Assembly: GCA_022457065.1 (NCBI GenBank)
Contig: JAJGBQ010000001.1
Span: forward strand, 2,728,001 to 2,792,000
DNA from: Curvularia sp. ZM96
Taxonomy: Eukaryota > Ascomycota > Dothideomycetes > Pleosporales > Pleosporaceae
Reading direction: 5' to 3'
Length of the DNA: 64,000 nucleotides
The position numbers and the translations under genes are program-made. The notes under the pieces were generated by a model. That model was not told the DNA's origin and did not search any database. It saw nothing but the letters and a program-made list of their open reading frames with translations. The first letter of the stretch is position 1. The number at the start of each line of letters is the position of its first letter. This document shows, in pieces, positions 23,847 through 34,201 of the stretch.

Positions 23847-23930
23847 GGCCTAATGGCCCAATGGCAAGGCGCTTGACTACGATTCACATCCGAAATCAAG
23901 AGATTCCAGGTTCGACCCCTGGTTAGGTCA
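23847..23930 (+). tRNA. tRNA-Arg (ACG) with short intron
   Basis: Acceptor strands GGCCTAA (23847-23853) and TTAGGTC (23923-23929) pair, with one G-U. The D arm runs through GGCCCAATGGCAAGGC. The anticodon stem CTTGA/TCAAG encloses a loop with ACG at about 23884, interrupted after position 37 by a 12-base intron. The T arm CCAGG-TTCGACC-CCTGG is perfect. The central part closely follows the eukaryotic Arg-ACG pattern (ACG read as ICG, decoding CGU/CGC/CGA). Exact intron ends were set by the position-37/38 rule. Confidence 0.88.
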
Positions 23931-23960
23931 CAGAGTTCACTCAGTTGCTTTCCACCTTTA

Positions 23961-24067
23961 GCATCGGTGGTTTAGTGGTAAAATTAGCCGTTGCCATCCA
24001 TCTGCTCGACTCAAAGAGTAGCTTGGGCTGTTTCGGCTAGCCCCGGGTTCGATTCCCGGCCGATGCA
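23961..24067 (+). tRNA. tRNA-Gly (GCC) with 36-nt intron
   Basis: Acceptor strands GCATCGG (23961-23967) and CCGATGC (24060-24066) pair fully. The D arm contains GGTTTAGTGGTAAAATT. The anticodon stem AGCCG/CGGCT holds GCC at 23993-23995, with an intron of about 36 bases (near 23997-24032) after position 37. The T arm CCGGG-TTCGATT-CCCGG is perfect. It starts 30 bp after the Arg tRNA on the same strand. The intron is long for a fungal tRNA but lies at the canonical site. Confidence 0.9.
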
Positions 24068-24406
24068 TCTTTTTTGCGGCAGCGAGGTGCTGGGTGTAGA
24101 TGTTGTGGTTGTGGTGTTGGCTGTGCGGTTGGCTGTGTGGTTAGGCGGGGGTGAAGGTCAGCGGGGTATCCGCTATATTTTTGGTAAAGGCGCATAGGAA
24201 CATCGAACTCGAATACACCTAACGTACTACGAGTACTTGCACTTCTGTTTTATCGGGAAACGAGCCTGTAGACACAAACGCTGCTGTCTGGTATGTGTTG
24301 AGTACACAGCCTCTCTGCTTGGCGCTCTCAGGTGACACTAAGGGAACGATTAACTGATCCCCGCAACTCGACGTCGTTTCCGCACTATCAAGACTCCAGT
24401 TCTATC

Positions 24407-26308
24407 ATGAGACTATTAAATGCGCGCACTTTGGAGCTACAAGAGTTTCTGGACAGCGTCCCCAGCTATGCCATCTTGTCGCATACCTGGGAAGAGGAAG
24501 AAGTCCTTTTTGCAGACTTCCAGGACATGACATGCGCAAAGAAAAAGAAGGGATTCGCCAAAATCAGCAAAACATGTGAGCAAGCGATCCGCGATGACTT
24601 CGACTGGTGCTGGATCGACACTTGCTGCATCAACAAGACGAGTACGTCGTAATACTAGGAACCGCTAGTGCTGGAAAAGCCACGCTGACATGTTCCACCC
24701 CGCACCAAAGGCAGCGCAGAGCTGAGCGAGGCGATCAATTCCATGTTCGCCTGGTACAAGCAATCTGCCAAATGCTACGCATATCTCGCTGATGTGGGCA
24801 AGGAAGATGATGGAGAGCCAGAGAATACTGTGAAGCCTCCGTCCGAATGGGGACAAACGATGCTGAGTCGTGGGATACTGAGTCCCAAGTATGAAAAAGA
24901 GGTTAGAGGCAGCAAGTGGTTCACTCGAGCATGGACGCTCCAAGAGCTGTTGGCGCCGAGTAGTGTCCGAAGGGGCGCAGATCCGGGCCAAGAGTTTGTA
25001 GGCATGGAGTTCTTCTCTGCCAAATGGGAGAGCCTCGGCAGCAAGCTGGATCTCAGAGACATAATATCATCTACGACCGGCATTGCAGAGGAGTACTTGA
25101 CTGGGGCAAGCAGCCTGGGCTCAGCAAGCATCGGCATGCGCATGTCTTGGGCTTCCGCGCGAAGAGCAACGCGTGCAGAGGACATTGCCTACAGCCTGCT
25201 TGGTATCTTCGACGTCAACATGCCTCTGCTCTATGGCGAGGGCAAAGTCAAAGCATTCCGCAGGCTCCAAGAAGAGATTATGAAGGTATCAGAGGATGAG
25301 ACAATCTTTGCCTGGGAAAGCAGCGAGCTTACCGCCAATCCAACCTCTGGCGATGCGCTGGCAAGCGATCCGCGAGACTTCAGCGAAGCAAGAGACCTCA
25401 TCCCTTTCGCTTCTGACGACCTCGTCATCCCGTACACATTGACAAACCGTGGGCTGCGGATATGGCTGCAGATCCACGAGTATTCAAAAGAGATACGCCC
25501 AATTCGCTCGCCAGTCATGATCCGCTCTCCGTATACGCTCTACGCAGCAGTGCTGAGATGCCATGTCTCACACGATTTCAATAACGCAGTCGTCATTCCT
25601 GTGCGAAGAATGTCAGCAAATCTATACCTTCGTGACACAACGACCAGCGTCGGTCTGTTACCGCTGCGACTGCTACCACAGTTCCCGCCGCTTGGTGAAG
25701 TTTACATCAGGAACAGTCTCATCACATCCACATCGCACAGCATGCGGCGGCGCTTCGGCTTCCTGATCCGCAGCCTGCCGCGCGGTCTGAAAATTGCCCG
25801 CGCATTCCCTAGCGAGTCGTGGAATGCCAAAGATCGCGTCGTACAGGGCGAGTCCACCGAGCAAGGCCGCCGCTGGTGGAACGCCAGTCTGGAGCTCACC
25901 GTGGATGAGACAGATGAGACACATCCTTTCCTAGCCAAGCACAGTGTCTTTCTCAGTCTGGGCTGCAAACAGGAAATCAACGACAGCGAGGTAAAATCCT
26001 GGTGCCATCTGGACGACACGGTATGGCCAGATGGCGAACGCGATCTGGATGACTTTAACTCCAATGCTTTTCAGCGATTGGCACGATCGGAAGTGAGCCA
26101 CTTTCGCGACCGCAGGGGAGACTTGTATCACGCCCTGCTCCAGGTGAAGACAAAGCAGGAAAAGCTGTTCGGACAGCAGATGTTCATTGTCGATGTAGGA
26201 TTTGCCTCGAAGGACAACTTGACAGTTACGTCACAGCGTGTACAGGAGGAAGACAAGCATCACCGCATTAAGTTTACCATGACAGACATCTTGGCAGTTA
26301 CAGAGTAG
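24407..26308 (+). CDS. HET-domain (heterokaryon incompatibility-type) protein
   Basis: Exons 24407..24641 and 24711..26308 encode 610 residues. HET-domain proteins mediate non-self recognition and programmed cell death at hyphal fusion in some fungi; most copies are uncharacterised. The N-terminus MRLLNARTLELQEF leads into YAILSHTW at 21-28, the first HET block. The second block spans the intron (WIDTCCINKTSSAELSEAI) and the third is RAWTLQELLAP, so all three conserved HET motifs are present. The second half holds no NACHT, WD40 or ankyrin repeats that I can see, so this is a HET-only type. The start ATG is internal to a longer frame and was chosen for the usual family N-terminus. The intron is 69 nt and phase 1. 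It lies 340 bp after two tRNA genes. Confidence 0.92.
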
Positions 26309-26623
26309 CGCTCGCAGGGCGAGTATGGTATCGTGGTGTAGAAGTTTGATTGTCTATAAGAAGAAACATGCTGTGCGAAGAGCTAACTCTATATGAACTA
26401 GAACAACAGCGGACTGCAGCAAGGATGTTTGCATAAAACTCGTGATATAACCCATCGTAACCCCCCGAAAATTCCAAAAATACACGGTGTATAACCCCGT
26501 TGTTTGACTCGTCGCCCCAACTTTTTCCTGTCCTGATTCATGAACCAGGTATCTCGTCTTCGCCCGGCGGGTATGTATTGTTATGCTGCTGTTGGTGATG
26601 ACGATAGGTGCCGAAAGCATCTC
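26309..26623. other. Intergenic, convergent 3' ends
   Basis: Short spacer between the convergent HET-domain gene and the minus-strand hypothetical gene. It probably holds both 3' UTRs. No other feature was seen. Confidence 0.45.
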
Positions 26624-27445
26624 TCATCGCCACTTCCTCGGAGGAATAGACATGACTGTTTTCAACTGCATATTGCGCACCCCTCTCTCTATCCCTGTCT
26701 CTGTATCGGTTAAAGGAGATGACGGATGAAGCAGCGACGAGCCTTTGCGCGCAGGGAAGAGATCCTTTCTTCCAAATAAAGGTGAGATCGGCTGTACATT
26801 CATTGTCGTGGCGTGGTTCTCTACTGACATGACAGGAGGCGATGGATGCAGCAATGTTGATCCGCGTCTCCGTTGTGGCTGTGGAGTCTTTACACTCTCT
26901 TCAATTGTGGAACCCCGTCTTGTTGTCTCGGTGCAAAAATCTGCTGAGTGACTTGTCCACAATTCAATCTGTCCCATGGCGGAATCGGTAGACGTCCTGC
27001 GCAAGAGTTCCTCTTTGAGACTCGGTTTCCAGCCAGACCTGCGCTTCATCGAGGCGTCTTGGTGCATTGTAGCCGCGCGACACCTGCTGCGCGGTTTTCG
27101 AACAAGCGTGATCGTTTTGGGAGAGAGCGGTGGCGACACAGGATCTAAATCCGAGTCGCTGTCTTCACCATCTTCTAAGTTGCGAATAACAAGACTTAAA
27201 CGTGGTGGAGCTCTGGTTTCTCGTTCGCTGGTCGAGGTGGAATAGCTACCTGCTCCGCGTGCTGCAACGCCGCCTCTTCGTCCGCTTTCGCAGATGGTAC
27301 AATCGTGTGTTGGCCCACGATGCTGTTGTTGCATGTGGTAGCGTGTGTAGTGGTTGGCGTCTGCTGAAGACGACTTCGTGTGCCGCTGCTTCGTCAGACA
27401 CATTTGCATACAATACAAAGGAATATCGCAAGCGTTGTTGGTCAT
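26624..27445 (-). CDS. Hypothetical Ser/Pro/Arg-rich protein
   Basis: A 273-codon intronless ORF. No membrane span or recognised domain. After a Gln/His-rich start, residues 80-130 include an acidic DGEDSDSDLD stretch next to SPPLSP. The second half contains a repeated motif, RRGSTLLHPSPP and RKGSSLLHPSSP, separated by about 40 residues. Many RRxS/T sites suggest phosphorylation by basophilic kinases (inference). The likely true start may be one of the later Met codons, for example the one before QQQHRGPT. Length and the internal protein-level repeat favour a real, probably disordered regulatory protein, but no function can be given. Confidence 0.55.
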   Translation of the reverse strand: MTNNACDIPLYCMQMCLTKQRHTKSSSADANHYTRYHMQQQHRGPTHDCTICESGRRGGVAARGAGSYSTSTSERETRAPPRLSLVIRNLEDGEDSDSDLDPVSPPLSPKTITLVRKPRSRCRAATMHQDASMKRRSGWKPSLKEELLRRTSTDSAMGQIELWTSHSADFCTETTRRGSTIEESVKTPQPQRRRGSTLLHPSPPVMSVENHATTMNVQPISPLFGRKDLFPARKGSSLLHPSSPLTDTETGIERGVRNMQLKTVMSIPPRKWR

Positions 27446-28168
27446 TCCTATGTCGTCTGATATTTCGGATAGGTGGCAGGTATCAAACGTGGTTTAGTTA
27501 CGTTACAATCGGATTGCGGCGTCACAAAGGCTTGTACGAGGCGGAGCAAATGGGCTGGGAATAGAATGAGGACCTGTTTGTATAGAGCGACGTGGTTACA
27601 ACGAACGTGAAGTGAATATGATTAGTGACTAGCTTGTTTGCATCCGGACCAACGGCTGCTATATGTAAAGCCAATGTCAACGTTCACACGCGCACGCTCG
27701 GACGTTGTGCAAAATCGGACGCATAGACAGAAAAGCACACGGATATGTATGTTCACCGAGATAGTCCCAACAAAGGGGTGTGCTCACGTGCGCAATCTGA
27801 CTCTGTTCGTACCGCCAGGATGGTTGGCATAAGCGACACAACGGGTTTCCTTGTCAGCAAATGCGGCTTTACTGTATGTAGTGCAAATTTTGCGGGTTGC
27901 GCTTGGACTGTCATCGTAAATCGCCGTTTTAAAGAGAATGCGAACGATGTTGGATAGCCCTTGTTGTTGTGGGCCTGTGCGAATGCCTCAACGGACCGAT
28001 GAACAAACCCAGTTGGCCTACTCAGCAAGGGATTAAGCCTTGCTCTATGAGTCAGGATGCGCCCGTGAGTGTAGAAGTTGCGATGGTTGTGTTCAACGGG
28101 TGTCATGTGCTTCACCGCTTTCGGTAGCGATGCTGTCTATGCAAGGGTGCCTTGCGTGGCGAAAGCCG
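27446..28168. other. Intergenic, no gene seen
   Basis: Only short, overlapping frames. It contains the promoter of the minus-strand hypothetical gene on its left and the 3' UTR of RNase H2 on its right. No repeats or RNA genes were recognised. Confidence 0.45.
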
Positions 28169-29247
28169 TCAAAACACTTCCATCTCTTCCGTCACGCGCT
28201 GACCAAACCAATCGACGAGTTCGTCTCCGGTTGCCTCGTTTTTCCCGTTGAAAAAATCAGTCATCCGCATGTCGTTGCCGTCGTCTTCACTAGGCCAGTC
28301 GATGGTAACCCCTGCCTTCTTCCCTTCAAGCAGCTCTTTGGTCGTTCCCCAGGAAAAGCGAGTCTCATTACCCCAGCCAAAGAGAGGATCCATGTTCTCC
28401 TTGAGCCATGCCGACGTCTTCGAGTCTGACGGATATCCAGATCCCCAGGCGACTTGGACTTGGGCGCCAGCTCCAGCTTCTAGGCTGCGAGCGTGATACG
28501 GCTCGTAGCATACGTCGAGTGCTGCATCGCGAGTGACTTTAGCGCAGACTGACGCTGCACTGACGACTGGATATAGACTGTCAGCTTTCTTTGCAACTGT
28601 GATGCTGATAGTAGGCCATATTCTTTCAAGCTTCTTTTGGTAAATTTCAGGCTTGCCGATGGTGTCGATGTATATTTCCTTGACGTTGACGCCCTTGTCC
28701 AACACCTCTTGGATTAAACTTATTGTTGCATCCATGGCCTGGGCGTTCAGATTGTATACGGATGGTTGGAGCATGTGCGCTGAGATGTCTTGTGCTGATA
28801 GTAGCCGTGTTGCCCAACCGCCCGCTTCGTAGAGATCGGAGTCTGGTGTGCAGAGCTTGCGCATAAGATTGGACCGGACGTCGGCCTTCAGGACTTTGGA
28901 GTCGTCAAAGCCGTGCGTTTCGGCGAGGAGCGAGCGATGGAGCTCGATGGGCAAGTAGAAGAGGGCGTACACCATGGGGCCTGCAAGTGTCAGTCACGGA
29001 CATGGTCCAACAGAGCTAAGATCACGGTACCCAAGACGGGGCCTCGTCCTGCTTCGTCGACGCCCAGTACTACTTCGCGAGACATATCATCCGCAATCTG
29101 CTTTGGAATGGGCGAGAAGTGCGAGTAGGACCGCCCGCCCAAAAGATCCGGCTTAGAGATGGACGGCGCCATGAAGACGTCTGAAGGAGGAGTCTCGTCC
29201 TCAATGTCTTGGGTATCCATGTCAACGTCGTCCCGTGGCTCTGCCAT
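28169..29247 (-). CDS. RNH201: Ribonuclease H2 catalytic subunit A
   Basis: Exons complement(28169..28980, 29031..29247) encode 342 residues. RNase H2 incises DNA at embedded ribonucleotides and degrades RNA of RNA:DNA hybrids in the nucleus, with subunits B and C. The active-site motif GVDEAGRGPVLG is at about 62-73 (Asp64, Glu65) and the 50-nt intron falls right after it. The third carboxylate lies in YIDTIGKP (Asp178) and the fourth in SAASVCAKVTRD (Asp224). The C-terminal part includes GSGYPSD-KT--WL and a W-R/FSW segment typical of eukaryotic type 2 enzymes. The N-terminal 40 residues are acidic and variable. The start is the first ATG of the open frame. Confidence 0.95.
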
Positions 29248-30226
29248 GGTGGTGGATTGTGTGTTGGCTCAATGTGGTAGCAAAAGTGGTTGGTTGTGAC
29301 GGACGCGACGCGTTCCACTTTCGGCGGTTTGGCACGCGATTCCCCGAGGCCCAGATAACACAGCAGAGCCAGTCTAGGTAAAGCAAATAGAATCACCCAA
29401 GGCGCCACCATATGAGTATGGAAACATAGGAACGATAAAACACGAGGCTGCATTCTTTAACGGCGAGAAGATTCTTCGTTGCACATTAGCGTATATAACA
29501 CCACAAAAATACATTCCTTACCAGGCAATGCAAGTGATGAAGTCCCTCAACAAAGACTATTTAGCGACCATCCTCTTCGTGTACAAAATCAGGTGGAATG
29601 CCATATGATCTTGATTTGCTTGCCGGTATACGAAGTGGCCTGCCTGGTAGCTTGGACGAAGATTTCTGTATTTAACTCAAGCGCCGGTCCATGAGATGCT
29701 GCTTCATTCTCACACCACACCACACATTGCTTATCTACATCATCGTCATCATTGTTATCACCAAAGCTCTATACAAATCATCATGAAGGCCCTCCAGATT
29801 GTCGTTACCCTTGTTGGCTTCTCTACCTACCACATAGGATGCCACTGTAGAGGACCAAGAGACTAACTTTGAGCGTGCGATTGTATCTGACGATATTGAA
29901 TACTGCATGGCTATATTGTAGAGCTTCAGATTGAATACACGATAAATCATCACATAGCGCATAACTTCATATGATAGCTACGTGCACCATCCTAAGCCAG
30001 AAAATAGATAGGGGTAGGGGTGAGGTGGAATTAGCTTACAGAAGACCTAACTTTCCCCCTTAGCCTCGCTCTAGCCAAGTCACCACTATCCATTCGCCGG
30101 CCTAAATGGCGGGACTGTTCATGAGCCAGTGAGAAAGATTCCTGATATAGAGCTGCGGAGATACAGAGGTGTTTCTGTCTGTCAAAATTAAGTCAATGGT
30201 CTAGGTTTTAACATGTACTAACAAGA
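29248..30226. other. Intergenic, left flank of the transposon
   Basis: The promoter of RNH201 is at the left. No gene was recognised. The sequence becomes more AT-rich toward the element, which may reflect leakage of RIP-type mutation into flanking DNA. Confidence 0.4.
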
Positions 30227-30228
30227 TA

Positions 30229-30293
30229 ACGTGGTTCACAAGTGAGTCGCTAACCTAAGCGAGTCGCTAACGCCTTATTAGCGCGTCGACTTC
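30229..30293. repeat. Left terminal inverted repeat of the transposon
   Basis: Pairs with 32011-32075. Every difference between the copies that I can see over the first 60 bases is C versus T (one at position 27, a cluster near 48-52), with the left copy carrying T. It contains two direct copies of GAGTCGCTAAC separated by 6 bases, likely transposase-binding subrepeats by analogy with other pogo-like elements. Confidence 0.92.
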
Positions 30294-30449
30294 GCAACGT
30301 TATTACAGTCTTTTATTATAGTTAATAAACTATTATAATATACTAAATTAATTATTAGAATCGCCGCTATTACTTGCACTATCTATCTTAACCGCGCAGG
30401 TACGAGCGTTGTGTCTAGTCTGCTTGTAACGCCCGTACCGCCTCTCTTC

Positions 30450-31870
30450 TCGCACCCTCTTCGATGCACTCTTACCGTCGCCACGACTGCTACCCGCCTA
30501 TTTAGCTAATACTTCTTATACTTTACTTATAGTTAGAGTCTCTTCTGTCCGTACGTATTGCCGCTTACGGCTCTTACGCTTATTTAATTCGTCTAGAGCC
30601 TCTTAAAGGGTAGTTATTTTCTCTGTTAAAAGTACTATCTTATGTGCTATCTGCTAAGCCCCTTTACTTAACTGCGCGATCTGCTTAGTAAGTAAATTGG
30701 TAGAAGACCTACGGCGCTTTCTTATACTCTGTTAAATAAGACTAATTTGAGTCTTGACTTCGCGCGCGTTGCGTGGCGTCTGCGCCTTCTAGGCGGCTGC
30801 CCGTCGTAGTGATTAATGTAGTGTCTATACTACTATATTAAGCTTTAATAGCATAGCCTATGGGTCGTGTGGGACTAGACTAGCGCTTCTAAAGCTAGCT
30901 TAGATATTCTCTTTCGTGATAGACTGCTTAAAAGCAGCCTTAAAGGCTAGCAGGAAGGTCTTCTTACTAATATAGCTGGTGCGGTTGCGTGCTAAGCCTA
31001 AGATCGAGTCGCTATACTTGCACTTTAATAGCGAGAAGTAGGCGATATTAAGGGGCTATAATAGGTAAGACGAGTGCGCAGGCATGTAGAGAAGAATAAT
31101 ATTCTTCTTCTTGTAAAGATCTTAAAAATTAATAGAGTAGTGGCTCTTATGGCCGTTAATAATGAGTAGTTAATACCTACCTATAGTCTGCCTCTTAGTA
31201 TAGGTATTAAAGTGCTCTAACTACGTAAGAGTAAGCTGATTATTCGTCTAGCTATTAGGACTAACTTTAAGGATCTAGTTAGTAGGCAGGTCTTTAAACT
31301 AGACGTTAATAAGCACCTTGCCCGCAAAGATAACGAAGGGGGGTAGCTAGTGACCTAACGCGCCTACGCCTTAGATTATAGTAATCTACTCACGGTTGTC
31401 TAGCTATATCCGCTTCTTTTTACTATAATCTTCTAATGCTATAATAACTAACTATAATAAAATCTTGCCTATTATAAAGCTAGTTTCGTTAAAGTTATAG
31501 ATATTGTTGTCTATAATACCTTACTTCTGCTTTGTCGCCTAGACTAAGTTGAACTAGCGCTAGATAGCCGCTAGGTTCTCGTAGGTAGCTTGCTAGTAAT
31601 TATAGGGACGGCTCTAGCGCGTGCGGAGCTTAGGAGTCCTCTTAACAAAGTTGTTAATCTAGTTCTTGCTAATAGGGTTGCTCCCACGCTTATGTAGTAG
31701 TTTATTAGCTATTGCTTAAACGTTAGGCTTTATAGGCGCAAATTCTCGCGCAGACTTCTTAAGAATACGCCTAACTATAGCCTCCTCTTCTAGCTTATTA
31801 AGGCGCTTCGACTTTAGTACGTAGTCGCGTCGGGGGCGTTTCCTAGCGCGTTAATTAGATAGAGTTCTTT
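30450..31870 (-). pseudogene. Broken Fot1/pogo-type DDE transposase
   Basis: The approximate extent is the part of the minus strand where one frame still shows the family. The order is an N-terminal HTH (CENP-B/Psq-type) region near 31870-31680, then a stretch like VKRTPKLRTR, then the DDE_1 catalytic core. At least fifteen in-frame stops were seen, nearly all explainable as CAA/CAG or TGG codons turned to TAA/TAG. The three expected catalytic aspartates all read as Asn: YNFNETSF, LLIINGHKSH and PLNIAYF. The protein is certainly inactive. No attempt was made to restore it. Confidence 0.9.
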
Positions 31871-32010
31871 ATAGGACGTTGTAGATAGTAGTAGCACGGT
31901 TTACACTCTAAACACGTTACGATAGAACGTTAAGAAGAGCAAGTTAAAGATCTGATTTAGTATAGGTAGATTAAGTATTACGTTGTTGAGATATTACGCG
32001 TTATAGTGTT

Positions 32011-32075
32011 GGAGTCGACGCGCTGGTGAGGCGTTAGCGACTCGCTTGGGTTAGCGACTCACTTGTGAACCACGT
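32011..32075. repeat. Right terminal inverted repeat of the transposon
   Basis: Inverse copy of 30229-30293. It keeps more cytosines than the left copy, so it is nearer the original sequence. It ends with ...CCACGT followed by the TA duplication. Confidence 0.92.
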
Positions 32076-32077
32076 TA

Positions 32078-32547
32078 TCTCATTTTATTCAAAGGGTTAG
32101 CAGGAGACTTATGAATTTCGTACCTCTGATCGATAAAGTAGACAAGTGTCATAGAATTAAGCTTCTGACATTTGGTTGACATCGGTAGTAAGCAAGTCGC
32201 GCTACCTACTAACTACACACACACTAGCTCCTATAATAGGTCTATACTAATACATCTCATTCAATACGTCCTGAGCGCAATTTCGCATATTCCTTGTCTT
32301 CTAATAGTCCTCTAACATGATAATGCTTCGATTCAACTCGCCCATATTCCGGAAATTAGGAATACCTGCACTACCGCGTGTAGTATCTCAGGAAATCTGA
32401 TTTCTTCTCATATTCTATTCCATGAAGTTGTTAGCAAGAGAAACGATATTTGAACTGCCGCGACGCCTGATGAAGCTTTTCGCACGTTTCTCCTCACTAA
32501 AAAAATAGATTGATCAACTTCTCCACACTCATTTCCGATATACCAAA
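32078..32547. other. Intergenic, right flank of the transposon
   Basis: AT-rich and without genes. The last 60 bases before the ATG at 32548 look like a short leader for the doubtful secreted-protein ORF. Confidence 0.4.
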
Positions 32548-32946
32548 ATGAAGCTTACTTCCGTTCTGCCTCTCTTTTATGCTGCGCTTGCAGCAAGCTA
32601 TGCTATCAACTACGAGAACTTGAATAGTGGAAGGACAGCGCGTCCGGTCTGTGTTTGCGATATGAGTCTACGTTCCTTTGCAAGTTATCTGATCAGCATC
32701 AGTACTATCATCTTACGCACTTTTTGTTGTCTACCCTTCGTATGTAGGCCTAACTTTGTTTTGAGCGCGTGCGAAGTGAAAAAGACAAGGAAGGCGACCA
32801 GGGTGCACTCACACCACGGCACGTTGCATGCAGCTTTTGATGCTTTTTCCTCAACCTACTTAAAGCGGTATCTCGGCCTCGGCCGCTCGTATCCACGAAT
32901 ACCACCGAGAACATGCCATCGCATTTCACTATTACAACCAGCATAA
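32548..32946 (+). CDS. Doubtful small secreted protein or decayed gene
   Basis: The ORF (132 codons) opens MKLTSVLPLFYAALAASYA, a convincing signal peptide with cleavage likely after SYA, in a good start context (CAAAATG). The rest is unusual: a second hydrophobic, cysteine-containing run (SYLISISTIILRTFCCLPFVC) and then a basic, His/Arg-rich tail. This looks more like read-through of an intron or a degenerate gene than a designed protein. Splicing around GTCTGTG or GTATGTAG near 32646-32745 could give a different product, but no unique model emerged. It lies 470 bp from a RIP-mutated transposon, a setting in which effector genes and pseudogenes are often found. Confidence 0.3.
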   Translation: MKLTSVLPLFYAALAASYAINYENLNSGRTARPVCVCDMSLRSFASYLISISTIILRTFCCLPFVCRPNFVLSACEVKKTRKATRVHSHHGTLHAAFDAFSSTYLKRYLGLGRSYPRIPPRTCHRISLLQPA

Positions 32947-33016
32947 CCCCACCTCCCCAACAACTGGTCCACACACCCTGGGTACATTACTAAACAACTA
33001 GCATACGTGTCCCAGG

Positions 33017-34201
33017 TTACTGGGCGCATTTACGAATCAATTTGCTCACACTGCTCCGAACGTTCTCCTGTACCCAATTCGGCAAGGCCCTTACCAAGGA
33101 CGCTCTGCTACTGCTACTTGGTAGCATGACTTGTCTGCCACTACAACTCATAACGCTCTCAACAACGGCGTCTGCAACCACAGCCGGTTCAAGGATAGGT
33201 TCGCCGCCCTTTTGAAGCTCGTCCTGGAGAGGCGTGAGGAGAGGCGTGCGCACCCAATGCGGATGAATCGATGTGGTAAGCACGTTGGGGCTGTTGTAAT
33301 GCAGCCTGAGCTCCTGGTTGAGCGCTACGCAACAAAGTCAGTATCCTTCCGTTTCGAAGCAAAAACTTGAAAGAACGAACATTCGTGGAAACTCAGAACC
33401 GCGGCTTTGGTGGCATTGTAATCGCCCATGCCAGCTATGCCAGCAAAACTTGCTGTGCTTGCAATGGTGATGATGTGGCCCTTGTTTTGCCGCACCATGT
33501 CGGGTAGGAAGGCCTTGACGGTATACCAATTGCTGAGCACGTTGACGTCGAATATCTTGCGCAGGTACTCGTCTGACGTGTTCAGGATGGTATGCGGCTG
33601 GAGAATGCCGGCATTGTTGATGAGGATGGTAGGCGCGCCCAAGGTGGCTTTGATCTGCTCCGCAGTCGAGTAGACAGCATTTGGGTTTGTGATGTCGCAA
33701 GCAAAGAACTTGATATTCGCAACTATGACTATCAGCATGCGAAGCGCGTAGCAGTATGAAGCATGTCGGCTTACAGCCCTGGAGACTCGGAGGAAGCTGA
33801 CGGATGTCCAATATCGCAACCCGGATTCCATTGTTAATCAATCTCTTGACTGTCAGTTCGCCAATTCCAGAGCAGCCTCCAGTGACGACAGCGACCTCGC
33901 GACTCCAGTTCCACCTTGCTTTTTCGCTTCGAAACCTTCCAGAATTCAAAGCCACGTGGTTCATTTGCTTGTTCAAAACGGCCGCTGACCCAAGCGCCAA
34001 GCACACCTTTAACGCTTTTACAATCTGCGCATGATGTATGGGGTCTCGGAGTATTGCGATCCTATCTGTAAGCCGACTATGAAGTTGTGGAGGCGCTTTG
34101 GTTAAGACCCAGAGGAGGGCTGCTGTAACGATTGGATTCAGTATTACATGTCTGGTGGACCGCGCGACGAGGTTGACTAAATTTTGCAGTGCTTCAGACA
34201 T
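33017..34201 (-). CDS. Membrane-anchored short-chain dehydrogenase/reductase
   Basis: Exons complement(33017..33324, 33381..33722, 33775..34201) encode 358 residues. It is a classical SDR using NAD(P)(H) on alcohol or ketone groups. The glycine-rich nucleotide site TGGCSGIG is at about 107-114, after a 100-residue N-terminal extension with a hydrophobic span (about 20-36) and a second apolar stretch, which suggests anchoring in ER or lipid-droplet membrane. NNAG is at 178-181, and the active-site YNATK has Tyr244 and Lys248 with the Ser in TIAST. The C-terminal third (LNQELRLHYNSPNVLTTSIH) is like retinol dehydrogenase/DHRS-type and 17-beta-HSD11-like proteins. Substrate unknown; steroid, retinoid or fatty alcohol are family possibilities only. 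Introns of 56 and 52 nt fit in phase. Confidence 0.9.

Larger units (their letters stand above)
30229..32075. mobile_element. RIP-inactivated pogo/Fot1-type DNA transposon
   Basis: A 1,847-bp element bounded by imperfect terminal inverted repeats of about 65 bp that begin ACGTGGTTCACAAGTGAGTC. A TA dinucleotide flanks each end (30227-30228 and 32076-32077), the target duplication of Tc1/mariner-superfamily elements. The interior is AT-rich, loaded with TA steps, and its minus strand translates into a recognisable but stop-riddled Fot1/pogo transposase. Size, TIR length and TA duplication all match Fot1-like elements of ascomycetes. Mutations are C-to-T on both strands, the hallmark of repeat-induced point mutation. 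The element cannot move by itself, though intact TIRs might still be recognised by a related transposase. Confidence 0.93.
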
